DNA of 64,000 nucleotides from Gordionus sp. m RMFG-2023 (lineage: Eukaryota > Nematomorpha > Gordioida > Chordodea > Parachordodidae), in the NCBI RefSeq assembly GCF_954871325.1, contig NC_088776.1, positions 41,682,569-41,746,568 of the forward strand. The letters run 5' to 3'. The translations under genes and the position numbers were made by a program. Positions within the stretch are counted from its first letter, which is position 1; each line of letters opens with the position of its first letter. Below are positions 48,521 through 60,436 of the stretch, piece by piece. The notes under the pieces were generated by a model. That model was not told where the DNA came from and ran no database searches. It worked only from the letters and a program-made list of their open reading frames with translations.

Positions 48521-50140
48521 GGAAAAAATATAGTTTTATTGAAACCACCTTAATTTTGGCTAGACAATATCTTTATGGGGAAATACCTTATCATTATGTG
48601 TTTACAAATTACCATTGGAAACTAAGAAAAAAACGATTAAATGTATTCGAGAATGTATTCCGTTCATCCTAATTCTGGTGAACGATTCTTCCTTCGATTA
48701 TTATTACTTCATGTTAGCGGGGCTACAAGTTTTGATTATTTAAAAACTATTAATGGAATTTTAATGAGTACTTTTAAAGAGGCGGCTATTAAAAGAAATT
48801 TGTTATCAGATGATAAAGAGTGGGAATCATGCTTAGAAGAGGGATCAATATATCAAATGACGTCACAACTTCGGAATGCTTAGAAGAGGGATCAATATAT
48901 CAAATGACGTCACAACTTCGGAGTACTTTTGCCTTTATCTACATTTTTTGTCAGCCTGAAAATCCTGCATATCTATGGAATAGGTTCAGATTTATGATGA
49001 TTGAAGATTATTTGCGTCAATATTCAGAAGTAATTGCAATAAACATGGCTTTAATGGACATTGAAAACGTTTTTCTTGATCATGGTTTATGCTGTCAAAG
49101 TTTTGATCTTCCTTCACCTATAAAAATCCCCCCAAAACATTATGATGCCCATGTTGATGCCGATTCAATCGAGCGTATATCTAAATTAAACCGATTACAA
49201 AAATATGCTTTTGATTTAATTATACAAGCGATTGAATTAGAAAATATTTCAGAAAGATATTTCTTCGTGGATGGCCCTGGAGATTCAGATAAAACGTATC
49301 TTTACAACACCTTAATGTGTTATATAAGAGCAAAAAATCAAATTTTATTGCCTTTTGCAACCACCGGCATATCCTCTATTCAAGGGGGGAAGAACCATCA
49401 ATAGCGGATTTAAATTACCTGTGCCTATCTTTGAAACTTCTACATCCCATATGAATTTACATAGTTCGCTAGCTCTAGATATTAAAAATAGCAAATTGAT
49501 TATTATTAATGAGGCCACAATGATGAATAAACATGCTTTGCGATGCATTGACCGATTACTTAAAGACATTATGAAAAATTCCCACCCATTTAGCGGAAAA
49601 GTTATTTTATTAGGTGGTGATTTTAGACAGACTTTATCAGTAGTGCCTAAAGGCTCCAAAGTCGATATTATAGAGTCCTGTATAAAAAGTTCAGATTTAT
49701 GGAGTCATTTTAAAATAATACATTTGATTGATAATATGCGTATTCCATCAGAGCAAGTTGATTACAATGGAGATGGGCTATCAAGCAGCAATTCTGATCT
49801 TCCTACAAATAGTGTTGAAATCCCACCTTATTTTCTTTATAATGATTCATTAATAAAATGTGTGTATGGTAATTCTATAGAAATTGCTGATATAGATAGT
49901 CTTTCTACTAAAATAATATTAACCACCAAAAATAAAAATGCACTTACCCTCAACAACGATATCATTAATATAATTTCAGGCCCTATCAAACATTATTATA
50001 GTGCAGATTCCATTGAAAGCGATAATAAGGATGATATAATGAATTTTCCAATAGAATTTTTGCATTCACAAACTCCATCTGGTATGCCACCTCATAGCAA
50101 GGAAATTACAACATCATCTTCAAAAACGATACCACATTGA
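48420..50140 (+). pseudogene. Helitron A helicase region (PIF1-like), broken
   Basis: Helitrons are rolling-circle DNA transposons whose protein joins a Rep nuclease to a PIF1-family helicase. Here only the linker and helicase remain. Readable pieces: DTLSDHKADIQFIDNLESAI and PYHYVF near 48420-48610, then VHPNSGERFFLRLLLLHV (48641-48883), CQPENPAYLW and NMALMDIENVFLDHG (48820-49404), and helicase motifs from 49355 onward: LIIINEATMMNKHALRCIDR (Walker B), KVILLGGDFRQTL, then NFPIEFLHSQTPSGMPPH. The Walker A reads GPGDSDKTYLY in place of GPGGSGKTFLY. There are at least two frame changes, and a 48-base tandem copy near 48840-48920 duplicates EEGSIYQMTSQLR. The 3' part after GMPPH is replaced by the tandem array. 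It is dead, and related to Helitron B at 53.9-55.9 kb. Confidence 0.85.
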
Positions 50141-50585
50141 GCAAAGAAAAGAGAACTTCTTCACCATCGCTAAACCATCTTCCTCACCAACAACATTAAA
50201 TTCTATTTTATAATTTCAATTTACACGTTTTATTTCAGGTTATTTACAGCAAACTACGAGCAAGGAAATTACAACATCATCTTCAAAAAAGAAACCACAT
50301 TGAGCAAAGAAAAGAGAACTTCTTCACCATCGCTAAACCATCTTCCTCACCAACAACAGTAAATTCTATTTTATAATTTCAATTTACAAGTTTTTTTTTC
50401 AGGTTATTTACGGCAAACTACGAGCAAGGAAATTACAACATCATCTTCAAAAACGAAACCACATTGAGCAAAGAAAAGAGAACTTCTTCATCATCGCTAA
50501 ACCATTTTCCTCACCAACAACAGTAAATTCTACTTTATAATTACAATTTACACGTTTTATTTTAGGATATTTAAGGCAAACTACG
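50096..50585 (+). repeat. Helitron A tandem array, three units of 163-164 bp
   Basis: Units start agcaaggaaattacaacatc at 50096, 50259 and 50423. Each continues with accacattgagcaaag, aacttcttcaccatcgctaa, agtaaattctattttataat, ttcaatttaca and ttatttacagcaaacta. The first unit begins exactly where the helicase frame stops being recognisable. Parts of the unit are homologous to the unit of the array behind Helitron B. Confidence 0.85.
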
Positions 50586-51074
50586 AGCCATGGCAAAACA
50601 TTAATAAATAAAAGTCAAGATACGGTGATATACCCGACTAATGCTTAAAATTCTTACACCCCTCTCAATTTTGAAAATATTTTAAATCTCCTTTTTTAGG
50701 TAAAATTTTCTATATTATAAAATTTATTATATTATAAAATTTATTATATTATATTTTTTATATGGCTACAAATGCATATGTGTTGTAACCCGATAATCAT
50801 AAACTCTTGAAGTATAAATATTTATTATATTTTCTTATAATTCATATCTTTGTCTCTTTTTTTCTATTTCTTCCTTCTGTTTTTCATTCTTTTTTTCATT
50901 TCTTTGCTCCCCTAAAATCCATCTCCTACCTTCACGCGGTGGGGAGTGAACAGCAATTCTGACTAACAGGAGCTCTGGTAAATAATGTTAGTATTTAGGG
51001 TGCTAATAAGAGATATTGTTTCATTTTTGTAATTTTAAATATAAATTTATAAATCACATCTCAAATTATAATTC

Positions 51075-51384
51075 CCCGTCATTCTTGACGGGTGATCAGT
51101 GTGATGCTAATATGAGATATTTTTTCATTTTTATTCACTTTTGTAATTTAAAATATAAATTTCGAAATCACATCTCATAAAATAGGAAAATTTCTGATTC
51201 ATCCATCATCAAATAAAGGTAAAATATATTATTCATCAATCATTGAATAAAAAAGACATTTCATCACTCTTAGTCTTAATGGGTTGGAATTGGCCTGAAG
51301 GAGGAGGGGGAGGGGTAAAAAGAATTATCGTAAAAGAACGAATAAAATTCTCATCCCCGTCATTTTTGACGGGTTATCAACTAG
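51075..51384 (+). mobile_element. Helitron A 3' terminus (hairpin and CTAG)
   Basis: The hairpin cccgtcatttttgacggg at 51356-51373 is followed 7 bases later by ctag (51381-51384) and then T, the classic Helitron 3' end (hairpin, CTRR, insertion before T). A second hairpin, cccgtcattcttgacggg, lies at 51075-51092 after a similar caatttataaatcacatctca block, so the 3' end seems to be duplicated in tandem or two Helitron ends are stacked. Confidence 0.8.
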
Positions 51385-52289
51385 TTATAAATAATAGGCG
51401 GATAATTAAGTCAATTCAAAATCCCGGCGAAGGCCCAGCATAATACCAATTATCTCCCGCAATTTGAAAATTTTGACCTGGCAACCCTGATCTTGTGGTT
51501 CAAAATTGGTATAATAATATTGTTATTATTTCAAATTTTTTAATCTATCCAATGCATTGTATAATTTTTTAGGCGTCTTAACGTATCCTATAAATATACA
51601 GGTCATACTCGACTTTTAGACCAGAGGTAGACTGGTCATTTAGAAACAGCTCGCATAATTTATGAGAACTTTGAGGCTTTTAGTGAAATATTATTTTACT
51701 TTTCTAATAGAACTCTTAATATAGAAGTTTTCACTCATAATTCAGTCTAAGCCTCTGGTTTTTATCTCAATGCGTTAATATAAATTGCTTTGAAAATTTT
51801 TACATGGCAACCCTGGTCCTGAACCTTGGTACATTGACTGAACCCAAACCCTGACTTTTTTAAAAGTGGAGGGTTCTAGGTGTCAAAATGTATTTTAAAA
51901 AAAATTTTTAGATAAATTTTAAAGAATTTTCTAGGAATCATTTTTTTCCTCTTCCCGCTATTCAAAACCTTTAGCTTTTATACTTCCATTTTATAGGTAA
52001 TATCTAAATAGTGTATGATATTTTATTAGTATGTAAAGTTTACTTTAGAAGGATTATGAAGTTTACGATGAACACAGAAAGTTAGATAAAAAAATAATAT
52101 TTAATCAGTGACGTCGCTAGGGGGGGGGGAAGGCGCGCAGGGATTCGAGCCTCCTAAAGAATTTGAATAGCCTTCTGAAGCAAAAATTTTTTTTAATGAC
52201 TCCTTAATATCCCCTTGAACTAAAAATAAATTTTTTTAATTTCTCCCTGAACAATTTTTTTTATAATTCTATTGAATAATATATAGATA

Positions 52290-52318
52290 CTAGCTAATAA
52301 CCCGCCAAGAATGACGGG
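52290..52318 (-). mobile_element. Helitron B 3' terminus (reverse strand)
   Basis: Read on the reverse strand: cccgtcattcttggcggg (52318-52301), then ttattag and ctag ending at 52290, followed by T. It is the same terminus as Helitron A in opposite orientation. Between this end and the array, sequence at 52395-52620 is the reverse complement of 50780-50990 (shared landmarks gagctcctgttagtca and ccccaccgcgtgaagg), confirming one family. Confidence 0.85.
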
Positions 52319-52764
52319 GAATTAGAGTTATCTCATTTGAAAGGATTATGGATATTAATGGTGCCAGATATGTAAACTTGACACCACAAATACCAGTATT
52401 ATCTACCAGAGCTCCTGTTAGTCAGCATTTTTGTTCACTCCCCACCGCGTGAAGGTAGGAAATGGATTTTAGGAGAGCAAAGAAATGAAAAAAAGAAGGA
52501 AGAAATAGAAAAAAAGAGACAAAGATATGAATTATAAGAAAATATATAATAATAATTATATATACCTCAAGACTTCACGATTATTGGGTTCCAACACATA
52601 TGCATTTGTAACCAGATAAAAAATATAATATAGTAAATTTTATAATATCAAAAATTTTACTAAAAATGAGATTAAAGATATTTCAAAATGAGAGGGATGT
52701 TAGATTTTTAAGCATTCGTCTGGAATATCGATGGTTTTGCTCGATGTGGTTCGTTTTTTTTAAT

Positions 52765-53760
52765 TTCCATGGTTGTAGCGCTTGCCCTAAAATTTTGTTG
52801 ATTGTAGTTTGCTGTAAATATATTGTGTAAATTGAAAGTATAAAATAGAATTTACTGATAATGGTATCGGATCTTTGATGATTTTGCTCAATACGATTCT
52901 TTTTTTTTAATTTCCATGGTTGTAGCGCTTGCCCTAAAATTTTGTTGATTGTAGTTTGCTGTAAATATATTGTGTAAATTGAAAGTATAAAATAGAATTT
53001 ACTGATAATGGTATCGGATCTTTGATGATTTTGCTCAATACTATTCTTTTTTTTAATTTCCATGGTTGTAGCGCTTGCCCTAAAATTTTGTTGATTGTAG
53101 TTTGCTGTAAATATATTGTGTAAATTGAAAGTATTAAATAGAATTTACTGATAATGGGATCGGATCTTTGATGATTTTGTTCAATACGATTCTTTTTTTT
53201 AATTCCCATGGTTGTAGCGCTTGCCTTAAAATTTTGTTGATTGTAGTTTGCTGTAAATATATTGTGTAAATTGAAAGTATAAAATAGAATTTACTGATAA
53301 TGGTATCGGATCTTTGATGATTTTGCTCAATACGATTCTTTTTTTAATTTCCATGGTTGTAGCGCTTGCCTTAAAATTTTGTTGATTGTAGTTTGCTGTA
53401 AATATATTGTGTAAATTGAAAGTATAAAATAGAATTTACTGATAATGGTATCGGATCTTTGATGATTTTGCTCAATACGATTCTTTTTTTTAATTTCCAT
53501 GGTTGTAGCGCTTGCCTTAAAATTTTGTTGATTGTAGTTTGCTGTAAATATATTGTGTAAATTGAAAGTATAAAATAGAATTTACTGATAATGGTATCGG
53601 ATCTTTGATGATTTTGCTCAATACGATTCTTTTTTTGATTTCCATGGTTGTAGCGCTTGCCCTAAAATTTTGTTGATTGTAGTTTGCTGTAAATATATTG
53701 TGTAAATTGAAAGTATAAAATAGAATTTACTGATAATGGTATCGGATCTTTGATGGTATT
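52765..53760 (-). repeat. Helitron B tandem array, seven units of about 146 bp
   Basis: Units begin ttccatggttgtagcgcttg at 52765, 52912, 53058, 53203, 53349, 53495 and 53640. They differ by only a few bases and by the length of a T run, so the expansion is recent or homogenised. On the reverse strand, 147-base units keep one frame and give a repeated peptide (IEQNHQRSDTIISKFYFILS), an accident of period length. The unit shares agtaaattctattttata and atttacagcaaactac with the Helitron A array. Confidence 0.9.
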
Positions 53761-53899
53761 GCTCAATGTGGTATAGTTATTAATTTGTAGCGACAGAATT
53801 TAATATGTCCTGATATACGACATTAAGAGTAAATACTCTATTATCATTCAAAAGTGTGCCCTGGTATTTTGTAGGTAATATTTTTATTTTCATATTTTT

Positions 53900-55950
53900 T
53901 TAAAATCTGCAACGTGTTAGAGCGACATAGAGCTGACCATGGAAAAACACAGGTTCAGGAAGAAAGAGGCCGACATTGTCGAATGTTTGACCTTGACTTT
54001 TGTTTATAGTGATAACAAAAGCAGGAATTATAGGAAATTGGCGTCTTTTTAATATGAAAGGCAACCGGGAATCGCTCGGGGAAAGATCAATTCGAGGAAT
54101 AAAAACGCGATGGCCATTATGCGTTCCTGATAATATTTCAGAATCTATGAAATTATCATGTAAATTTTTGATAAGAAGTCGTGTCCCATTGCATAAGCCT
54201 CTGCTGGGATTCATGTTACGAAGAAGCATTATTATTGTCCCAACTTTAAGATTTAAAATATGAGGAGGCATTCCTGATGGGGTTTGAGAATGAAGAAATT
54301 CAATGGGGAAATTAAGTAAATCCTCAGGATTATCTGTTTGTATAGAATCAGCGCTAAAATAGATCTTAGAATTTCCTGGTAGTTTTTGAATAATTTCATT
54401 ATTTAAATTTAGGGCTATGTTATTTTTAGTGGTTAATATAATTTTTTTTGAAAATAGGTTAATATCAGATATTTGTATGAAGTCTCCATATATTGATTTG
54501 ATTAATGAATTTTCTAATAATGAATTTGGGATTTCAATCGAATCTGGAGGGAGTAAAGGATTGGAAACATTTGATAAAGATTCTCCAACATTCAAAAGCC
54601 AGGAATTATACTCAACATCTTCAGAAGATAACCGCATATTTTCATTCAGGTGGATAACTTTAAAATAAACCCATAAATCAGAAGACTTAAGACACGATTC
54701 AATAATATATGCTTTTGAACTGTTTGGAATGACAGGTAAAGTTTGCCTAAAATCGCCGCCCAATAATATAACTTTACCATCGAATGGGAACTGTATTTGC
54801 ATTATATCTTTAAGTAATCTATCGATACAGCGTAAAGCGTATTTAGTCATCATTGTGGCTTCGTCGATAATAATTAATTTGGACCTTTTAATAACAGTAG
54901 CATCAGGGGAATGAAGACTCATGCGAGATACAGAGTTATCAACAATCGGAATAGGTAATTTAAATCCACTATGTATTGTTCTAACCCCTTTTAAAAGAAT
55001 AGCGGCAATGCCTGTTGTTGCAAACGGTAAAACTATTTGGTTGCGTCCTCTAATGTAGCACATTAGGGTATTATACAAAAAAGTTTTTCCCGATCCACCT
55101 GGACCATCAATATAAAAACAACGCTGAGGAAAATCATTATTTTCGATAGATTGAACGATTAAATCAAAGGCTGAGTTTTGTAAAAAATTTAATTTAGTAA
55201 TTAGTTTCAATGCCTCAGCTGCCTCAAGATCATTGTTATAAAAATCATCCTGAGCTATTAAAGTAGGAACAGGCAAATTGAAATTACTACAACGAAAACC
55301 ATGGTCGTGCAATACTTTTTCTATATCTGATAAGGCCATATTAATTGCAATAGAATCTGTATGGGTATGTGCGAAATCTTCTATCATATATTTTTTAAAT
55401 TTTTCCCAGAGGTTATTTGGATTTTCTGGCTGACAAAAAATACAAATAATGGCAAAAGATTAACGCAACTGTATGGGCATTAAAAATGTTGACGCTTCTT
55501 CCATAAATGCTTCCCATTCCTTGTCATCAACCAATAAATTTCTTTTAAAAGCCGCCTCTTTAAAAGTATTATATAAAACTCCATTTACAGTTCTCAAATA
55601 TTCAAAACTTGTGGCGCCAACAACATGAAGTAATAGTAAACATAGGAAAAATCTCTCGCCGGATTTAGGATCAACAGTATACATCCTTAAAATTATATTG
55701 TTTTGTCTTTGCCTTGGTTTCCACTTATTAGCGCTGAAAGTATAATGAGATGGTATAGTGACATATAAATATTGACGGGCATTAACATCATTTTTATTTA
55801 ATTCAAACCAGGCAGTTAATGTTTTCTGCTGGCAGATTTCTCTAATGCCTGACGTTCTTGTCCTTCTATAAAATATACCGGTTGATGAAATGGCAAGTGT
55901 ATTGCTAATCGATTTATACCGTGAGATCGATCATGCATACGATTTTCTAA
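53900..55950 (-). pseudogene. Helitron B helicase (PIF1-like), nearly intact
   Basis: Reverse-strand helicase part of a Helitron protein. The 495-codon frame 55387-53900 carries all the main motifs: Walker A GPGGSGKTFLYNTLMCYIRG, ATTGIAAILLKGVRTIHSGF, Walker B KLIIIDEATMM, KVILLGGDFRQTLPVI, NENMRL, LHSQTPSGMPPHILNLKVG, LRNMNPSRGLCNGTRL, PAFVITINKSQGQTFDNVG and GQLYVALTRCRF. Upstream, frame 55684-55460 (VDPKSGERFFLCLLLLHVVG) is joined in the same frame through a single TAA near 55458, then CQPENPNNLWEKF. Further up, AWFELNKNDVNARQYLYVTI and IHLPFHQPVYFIEGQERQAL follow with a frame change. The end stops early at CRF; KNMKIKILPTKYQG lies just beyond. The Rep domain is missing. More recent than copy A. 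Confidence 0.9.
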
Positions 55951-55956
55951 TAATCC

Positions 55957-56372
55957 CTTATGTTGATTTATTATTAAAATTTAAAAATATAAGAATTACT
56001 CAATTTTATAAAAATAAGTTTAGTTTAAAATATTTATTATTGTGGACATAAAATAAAATTACTAAATATATACTTCATAAACATATTTATAAAAAATAAT
56101 GGAAAATATTAGAATAGCCCCTCACCTAATAAATATATATTTCGGAATCACATCTTATAAGATAGGAAAAATCTGATTCCTCGTCATTCTTGACGGGCTA
56201 TCAGCTAACATACAATACAAATTAAAAAAATATAAAATTTACTCTTGTTGAAGCAATAATGCCTTCTTTAGATTTTGGTAGTATGAAACGTTCCATTGTT
56301 TGGTTTTGTTGAATGGTATCTTGTGTAGGAATCTAAAAAAAATAATAAAATAGATTTTAATGGCCCACAGTA
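55957..56372. repeat. 416-bp direct repeat, copy 1, with Helitron-type hairpin
   Basis: Almost identical to 56602-57019. It contains a hairpin (cctcgtcattcttgacggg) followed by ctatcagctaa, the 3' end form of Helitrons (CTRR = ctaa at 56204-56207), here in + orientation, opposite to Helitron B. It interrupts the 5' coding part of Helitron B. It ends atggcccacagta. Confidence 0.8.
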
Positions 56373-56601
56373 TTTTTAATTTTTGGAAGGCAATTATAAT
56401 AATTCCTCTATCTGCTGAAACCTATCAGCAATATAGGATTTGCAATCTAATTTTTAGTTCAACTTGTTCTTGATTTTCAGTTTCTTCAAGATGATTGGAT
56501 GTTGAAGCAAATTGTTTATTTCCAGTATCTTCAAGATGGTTGGATGTTGTAGGAATACCTTTTCTTGATTCGACAAAGTGCCTGTCTCTTTCTAGCTTTC
56601 T

Positions 56602-57019
56602 CCTTATGTTGATTTATTATTAGAATTAAAAAATATAAGAATTACTCAATTTTATAAAAATAAGTTTAGTTTAAAATATTTATTATTGTGGACATAAAAT
56701 AAAATTACTAAATATATACTTCATAAACATATTTATAAAAAATAATGGAAAATATTAGAATAGCCCCTCACCTAATAAATATATATTTCGGAATCACATC
56801 TTATAAGATAGGAAAAATCTGATTCCTCGTCATTCTTGACGGGCTATCAGCTAACATACAATACAAATTAAAAAAAATATAAAATTTACTCTTGTTGAAG
56901 CAATAATGCCTTCTTTAGATTTTGGTAGTATGAAACGTTCCATTGTTTGGTTTTGTTGAATGGTATCTTGTGTAGGAATCTAAAAAAAATAATAAAATAG
57001 ATTTTAATGGCCCACAGTA
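56602..57019. repeat. 418-bp direct repeat, copy 2
   Basis: Same block as 55957-56372, with ctaa at 56851-56854. The two copies are separated by about 230 bases of different sequence that contains cttcaagatggttggatgtt-type short repeats. Near-identity means a recent segmental duplication. Confidence 0.8.
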
Positions 57020-57964
57020 ATGTTCAACTTGTTCTTGATTTTCAGTATCTTCAAGATTAAGATGTGTAAATTGAAAGTATATGGTTTTGCTCGATGTGGT
57101 GTCTGTTAAAAAATATAATTATTTACTGATGATTGAAGGTTTTGCTCGATGTTGTGTCTGTTAAAAAAAATATCAATTATTATAATTATTATATTATTAT
57201 ATGTTTTGTAATTGTTTTTTGTATTGAAATTCTTTTTTTGAAAATGGCGGTTCGATTTGGTTTATGAATGCGTGTTTGATATGTTTAAGCTATGATGATT
57301 TTTATTGAATATATATATTATAGATTTGAATTCCTTAGCTCTTGTAGGATTATCTGCTAACATTTTTTTCATACTAATGTTCCTTCCTGCCTATTGCCTC
57401 AAAATACTTCTGAAATGCTTTCCATGATTTATAGGAGATTAAATCCATTTTGCTAATATGATCTAAATTGGCTTAAAATTGCTATGATAGATAGAAATAT
57501 ATATTATAGATATATAGAAAGAACAATAAATTTGACATCAATTAAGACAAAATATTACATTTCAACTTAGAAATATAATGCTATTAAAATAAAATATAAT
57601 ATTATAGATGGCGCTAAATATCATAGAGATTAAAACTACAATTTAACATACCTTAAATACTTCCGAATTTGTTAATATTAATTAAATATTATTAAGAATC
57701 ACTCCCTATTTAAGTAGGACAAACGTCCAATAATTATTAAAGAAGTTGAATATTACATAATATATTAACAAAATTATAATTGACTATTATCAGGTAAAAT
57801 AATTGACTATATAATGTCACAGTTGTGACTGTGACTGTGACAAGCCTTTTATTATATAAGATAATTTTATTATTTAAAAATTAATAAGACTATTTAAATT
57901 TATATTAAATGAATACTATTTTAATTATTAGATTAGATTAATACATATAAATTATATTTTCACT
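57020..57964. other. Intergenic, Helitron-array scraps then A/T-rich
   Basis: 57060-57170 repeats ggttttgctcgatgtggtgtctg-like pieces related to the Helitron B array unit. After that no feature is recognised, apart from a small gtgactgtgactgtgac simple repeat at about 57824. Confidence 0.4.
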
Positions 57965-58490
57965 ATTTATATTTTTGAAGTCAGCACAGATCAGAAGTGT
58001 GCCATCACTCTTAAAAACGGGAATGAGAAAACTAGCCCAGGGAAAATCTTGAACTGATTATATGATTTATAATCTACCCATTTTTGTGGTTCTTTTATTA
58101 ATCAATTCTTGAATATGGAACACGTCTTGGTGGTATAATTTTCGGTGTTGCGTCTTGTTTAAAATGTAGTTTGACACAATTTCGCAAGATTTGTCTTTTA
58201 TTTAATTTAAAATCACATTGTTTGATTAATTTTGTATTGCATCATCATAATCTACGTTTACTAAATTTACAAAAATCACAATGTTTGATTAATTTTGTAT
58301 TGAATCATCATAATCTACGTATATTAAATTTACAAATTCATTTAATATATTCCCAAAAAGTTTTATCCAGGTACTACCCAGAAATGCAGATTTGTCACTT
58401 TGGACTATAGACATTCGTATCCCACCGCGGTCATGAAGTTTTATAAAACAGATGGTTAGATGATCATAAATTTTATTCTTCAAAAATCAT
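57965..58490 (-). mobile_element. Ty3/Gypsy-type pol fossil fragment
   Basis: Reverse-strand scrap of retroelement pol spanning the end of the protease region (SIVQSDKSAFLGSTWI, near 58410-58365) and the linker into reverse transcriptase (IIPPRRVPYSRI near 58140-58105 and FLIPVFKSDGTLLICADF near 58030-57975). The layout is that of Gypsy-like elements. No LTR is visible. It is a short broken remnant with several breaks, and I cannot tell whether it belongs to the same family as the fossil at the left edge. Confidence 0.65.
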
Positions 58491-59839
58491 AATGACTAAA
58501 TATATATAATCATCACCTTATATACAAAAAGAATATAAGAAATTTAAAAAAATATATAATTAGAATAACAAGTAATATAAATGATGACCTTACCTGTTTT
58601 TGAAAGTAAAATGAAATATATAAAAAAAAACTCATAATTATTTAGTTTAAATGCCTTCTTATAAAGTAAAATGAAATATAAAGCTTAAAATAATTATTTA
58701 GTTCTGAATGCCTTCTTAAATAATATAAAGAAAAATGAAATAAAAAAATTTATAATAAATTTTTATATATACACATACTGAAAGGAAAGAAAAATATAAA
58801 AACCATAACTAAAATGTTTTTTTGAATAAAGTAAGAAATGATTAAATACTAAAAAAAATATTAATTCTTTAACATTATGCTATATAATAGGAATACGCTG
58901 CTTATCTTTTATATATAATATTTAAAAAAATAGAATCATAATCCTCCTATTAAATTTATAAAATAATTCTTTTTATGTGTATAAATTTTTCAATCCAATA
59001 GAGAGTTTTCTAAATAAAGTTTGCCAAAATTACATCCATCAAATATATTATATTTTTTATACTTAAATATTTCACAAATACGAACGGCTACTTCGCATGC
59101 TAGTAAATAGTAGACCATTAATGGTTTGGTTTGCCTAACGATAATTTAATATAAAAATGATAACTACTCACATGTCAAATGTTTGACATTTATCACAATC
59201 ATGTGACATTTAATATGTCATATTTGTTTGGTTACGTGATTTATGGAAAATATAAATTTCCTCATTTTAACAAAATTCCTGTAAATTCATTATAAATATT
59301 TGACAGGTTTGAAGAAATTTACGCGAAATTTTTACTATGGGTTAACCAACAAATTACCTAATTATAACTTAAAAATATTGCAATCAGTACGATACCTTTT
59401 AACCCAGGTCTAACATTTCGCATTTCAAAGAATAGGGCCAAGAAATTGGCAAATAAAATTATTTGACCAGAAAACGAGCTCAACAACTTATACAAAAACT
59501 TTGACAATTATAGTGGGACTTGCAGATCTATAGTATATTATATATTTAAGCAAAGCAAATTTATAGCTGGTGATGGATAATTGTATTCAAATAATGTTTA
59601 TAAAGATTGCCAATTTGTTAGCAGTAAAATTATAATGTGAATCTTTTCTCTCTCTAGAATATTTAAAATGAAAATTCGAATTTGTTTAAATATGTACATG
59701 CCTTGACATCTATAACCATCCCCTCAATATTATAATAAAAAATACTGTTAAATATATGGCGTTTAGGGATAGTTAGCTTGATATCACGTATAACGTAAAA
59801 TAAGTACTACTTCAAGTAAGGTCAAAAATTTTAAAAATT
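58491..59839. other. Intergenic, upstream of misato
   Basis: No gene recognised. Very A/T-rich, with a loose repeated aaagtaaaatgaaatat segment at 58605-58680. The misato promoter should lie in the last few hundred bases, but no element can be singled out. Confidence 0.4.
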
Positions 59840-60436
59840 ATGGGAACTAGAGATATTTTGACTTTAAGCTGTGGGAATTATTCCAACTATCTCTTTTCAC
59901 ATTTCATTAATAATGAGGTATTGTATTTTGCGAATTTCTAGTTATAAAAGGTATGAATAGGAAGTGCAATATATTTACGAAAATGATATTAGTCATAACA
60001 AGGAAATTGATTTTTCAACAATTTTTAATGTGTCCAGTAATAAATCGTCTTGTTACCATCCTAGAGCTTTAATTTGCGATTATAAGGATAATTTTCGATT
60101 GCTTCCTATCAATATAGATTATAAAAGGCATTTTATTTACAAATATATTCTATTATTTTTATTTTAGTAAATATTCTCAAGAAGCTGATAATTGTTATTA
60201 CAACGAATTTCAAAAAGCTTATTATAATTTAGAGCAGAATAATAGTAATTAATAAATATATTATATATGATTTAATATGACATAGTAATTAGTTCAAATT
60301 CCAATACACAAATATTAACAAAATTAGCACAAAAAACATATTCCTCCCTTGATAATTCTATTAATTATTGGTCAGATTTTTTACATACCAAACTATGCTC
60401 CAAGTCAATAATTCCTACAACTAATTTCAGAAATGA
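59840..60436 (+). CDS. Misato homolog, 5' part (exons 1-4)
   Basis: Misato/DML1 proteins are tubulin/FtsZ-like proteins linked to mitochondrial morphology and the spindle. Exons read: 59840-59917, 59961-60127, 60168-60244, 60286-60436; phases agree (0, 2, 1, then 2). Exon 1 gives REILTLSCGNYSNYLFSHFI, matching the family N-terminus (EILTLQxGHYxNFVGxHWW). Exon 2 holds CYHPRALICDYKDNFRLLPI (family TYTPRLLLMDLKGSL). Exon 4 holds NSINYWSDFLHTKLCSKSI (family WSDFL...HPKS). The introns are 43, 40 and 41 bases; intron 2 begins with GC in place of GT. Exon 4 probably ends at a GT at 60437. The rest of the roughly 450-550 residue protein was not found in the window, so a long intron must follow or the copy is truncated. 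The start ATG fits the family start. Confidence 0.75.

Larger units (their letters stand above)
46197..51815. mobile_element. Composite element with caggttgccatg ends containing Helitron A
   Basis: The left tip caggttgccatgt and right tip acatggcaaccctg are inverted repeats of a hAT-like terminus, 5.6 kb apart. A second inward copy (gacctggcaaccctg) lies at about 51472-51486, next to tctcccgcaattt, which mirrors the cccgcaattttt near the left tip. Outside the tips, gagatgtgaactcgggt (left) and gtcctgaaccttgg (right) resemble the split halves of a cagggatgtgaacccgg MITE, so the composite seems to have entered such a MITE. Helitron A lies inside. Ends plausible; history inferred. Confidence 0.5.

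Noticed and set aside
52683-53209. Reverse frames encoding a repeated 49-residue peptide
   Set aside because: Produced by the 146-147 base tandem array; units of 146 bases lose the frame, so there is no selection for coding.
54000-54914. Several + strand open frames of 61-87 codons
   Set aside because: Antisense shadows of the Helitron B helicase on the reverse strand.
57824-57842. gtgactgtgactgtgac as an operator-like repeat
   Set aside because: Simple-sequence repeat with no gene nearby to regulate.
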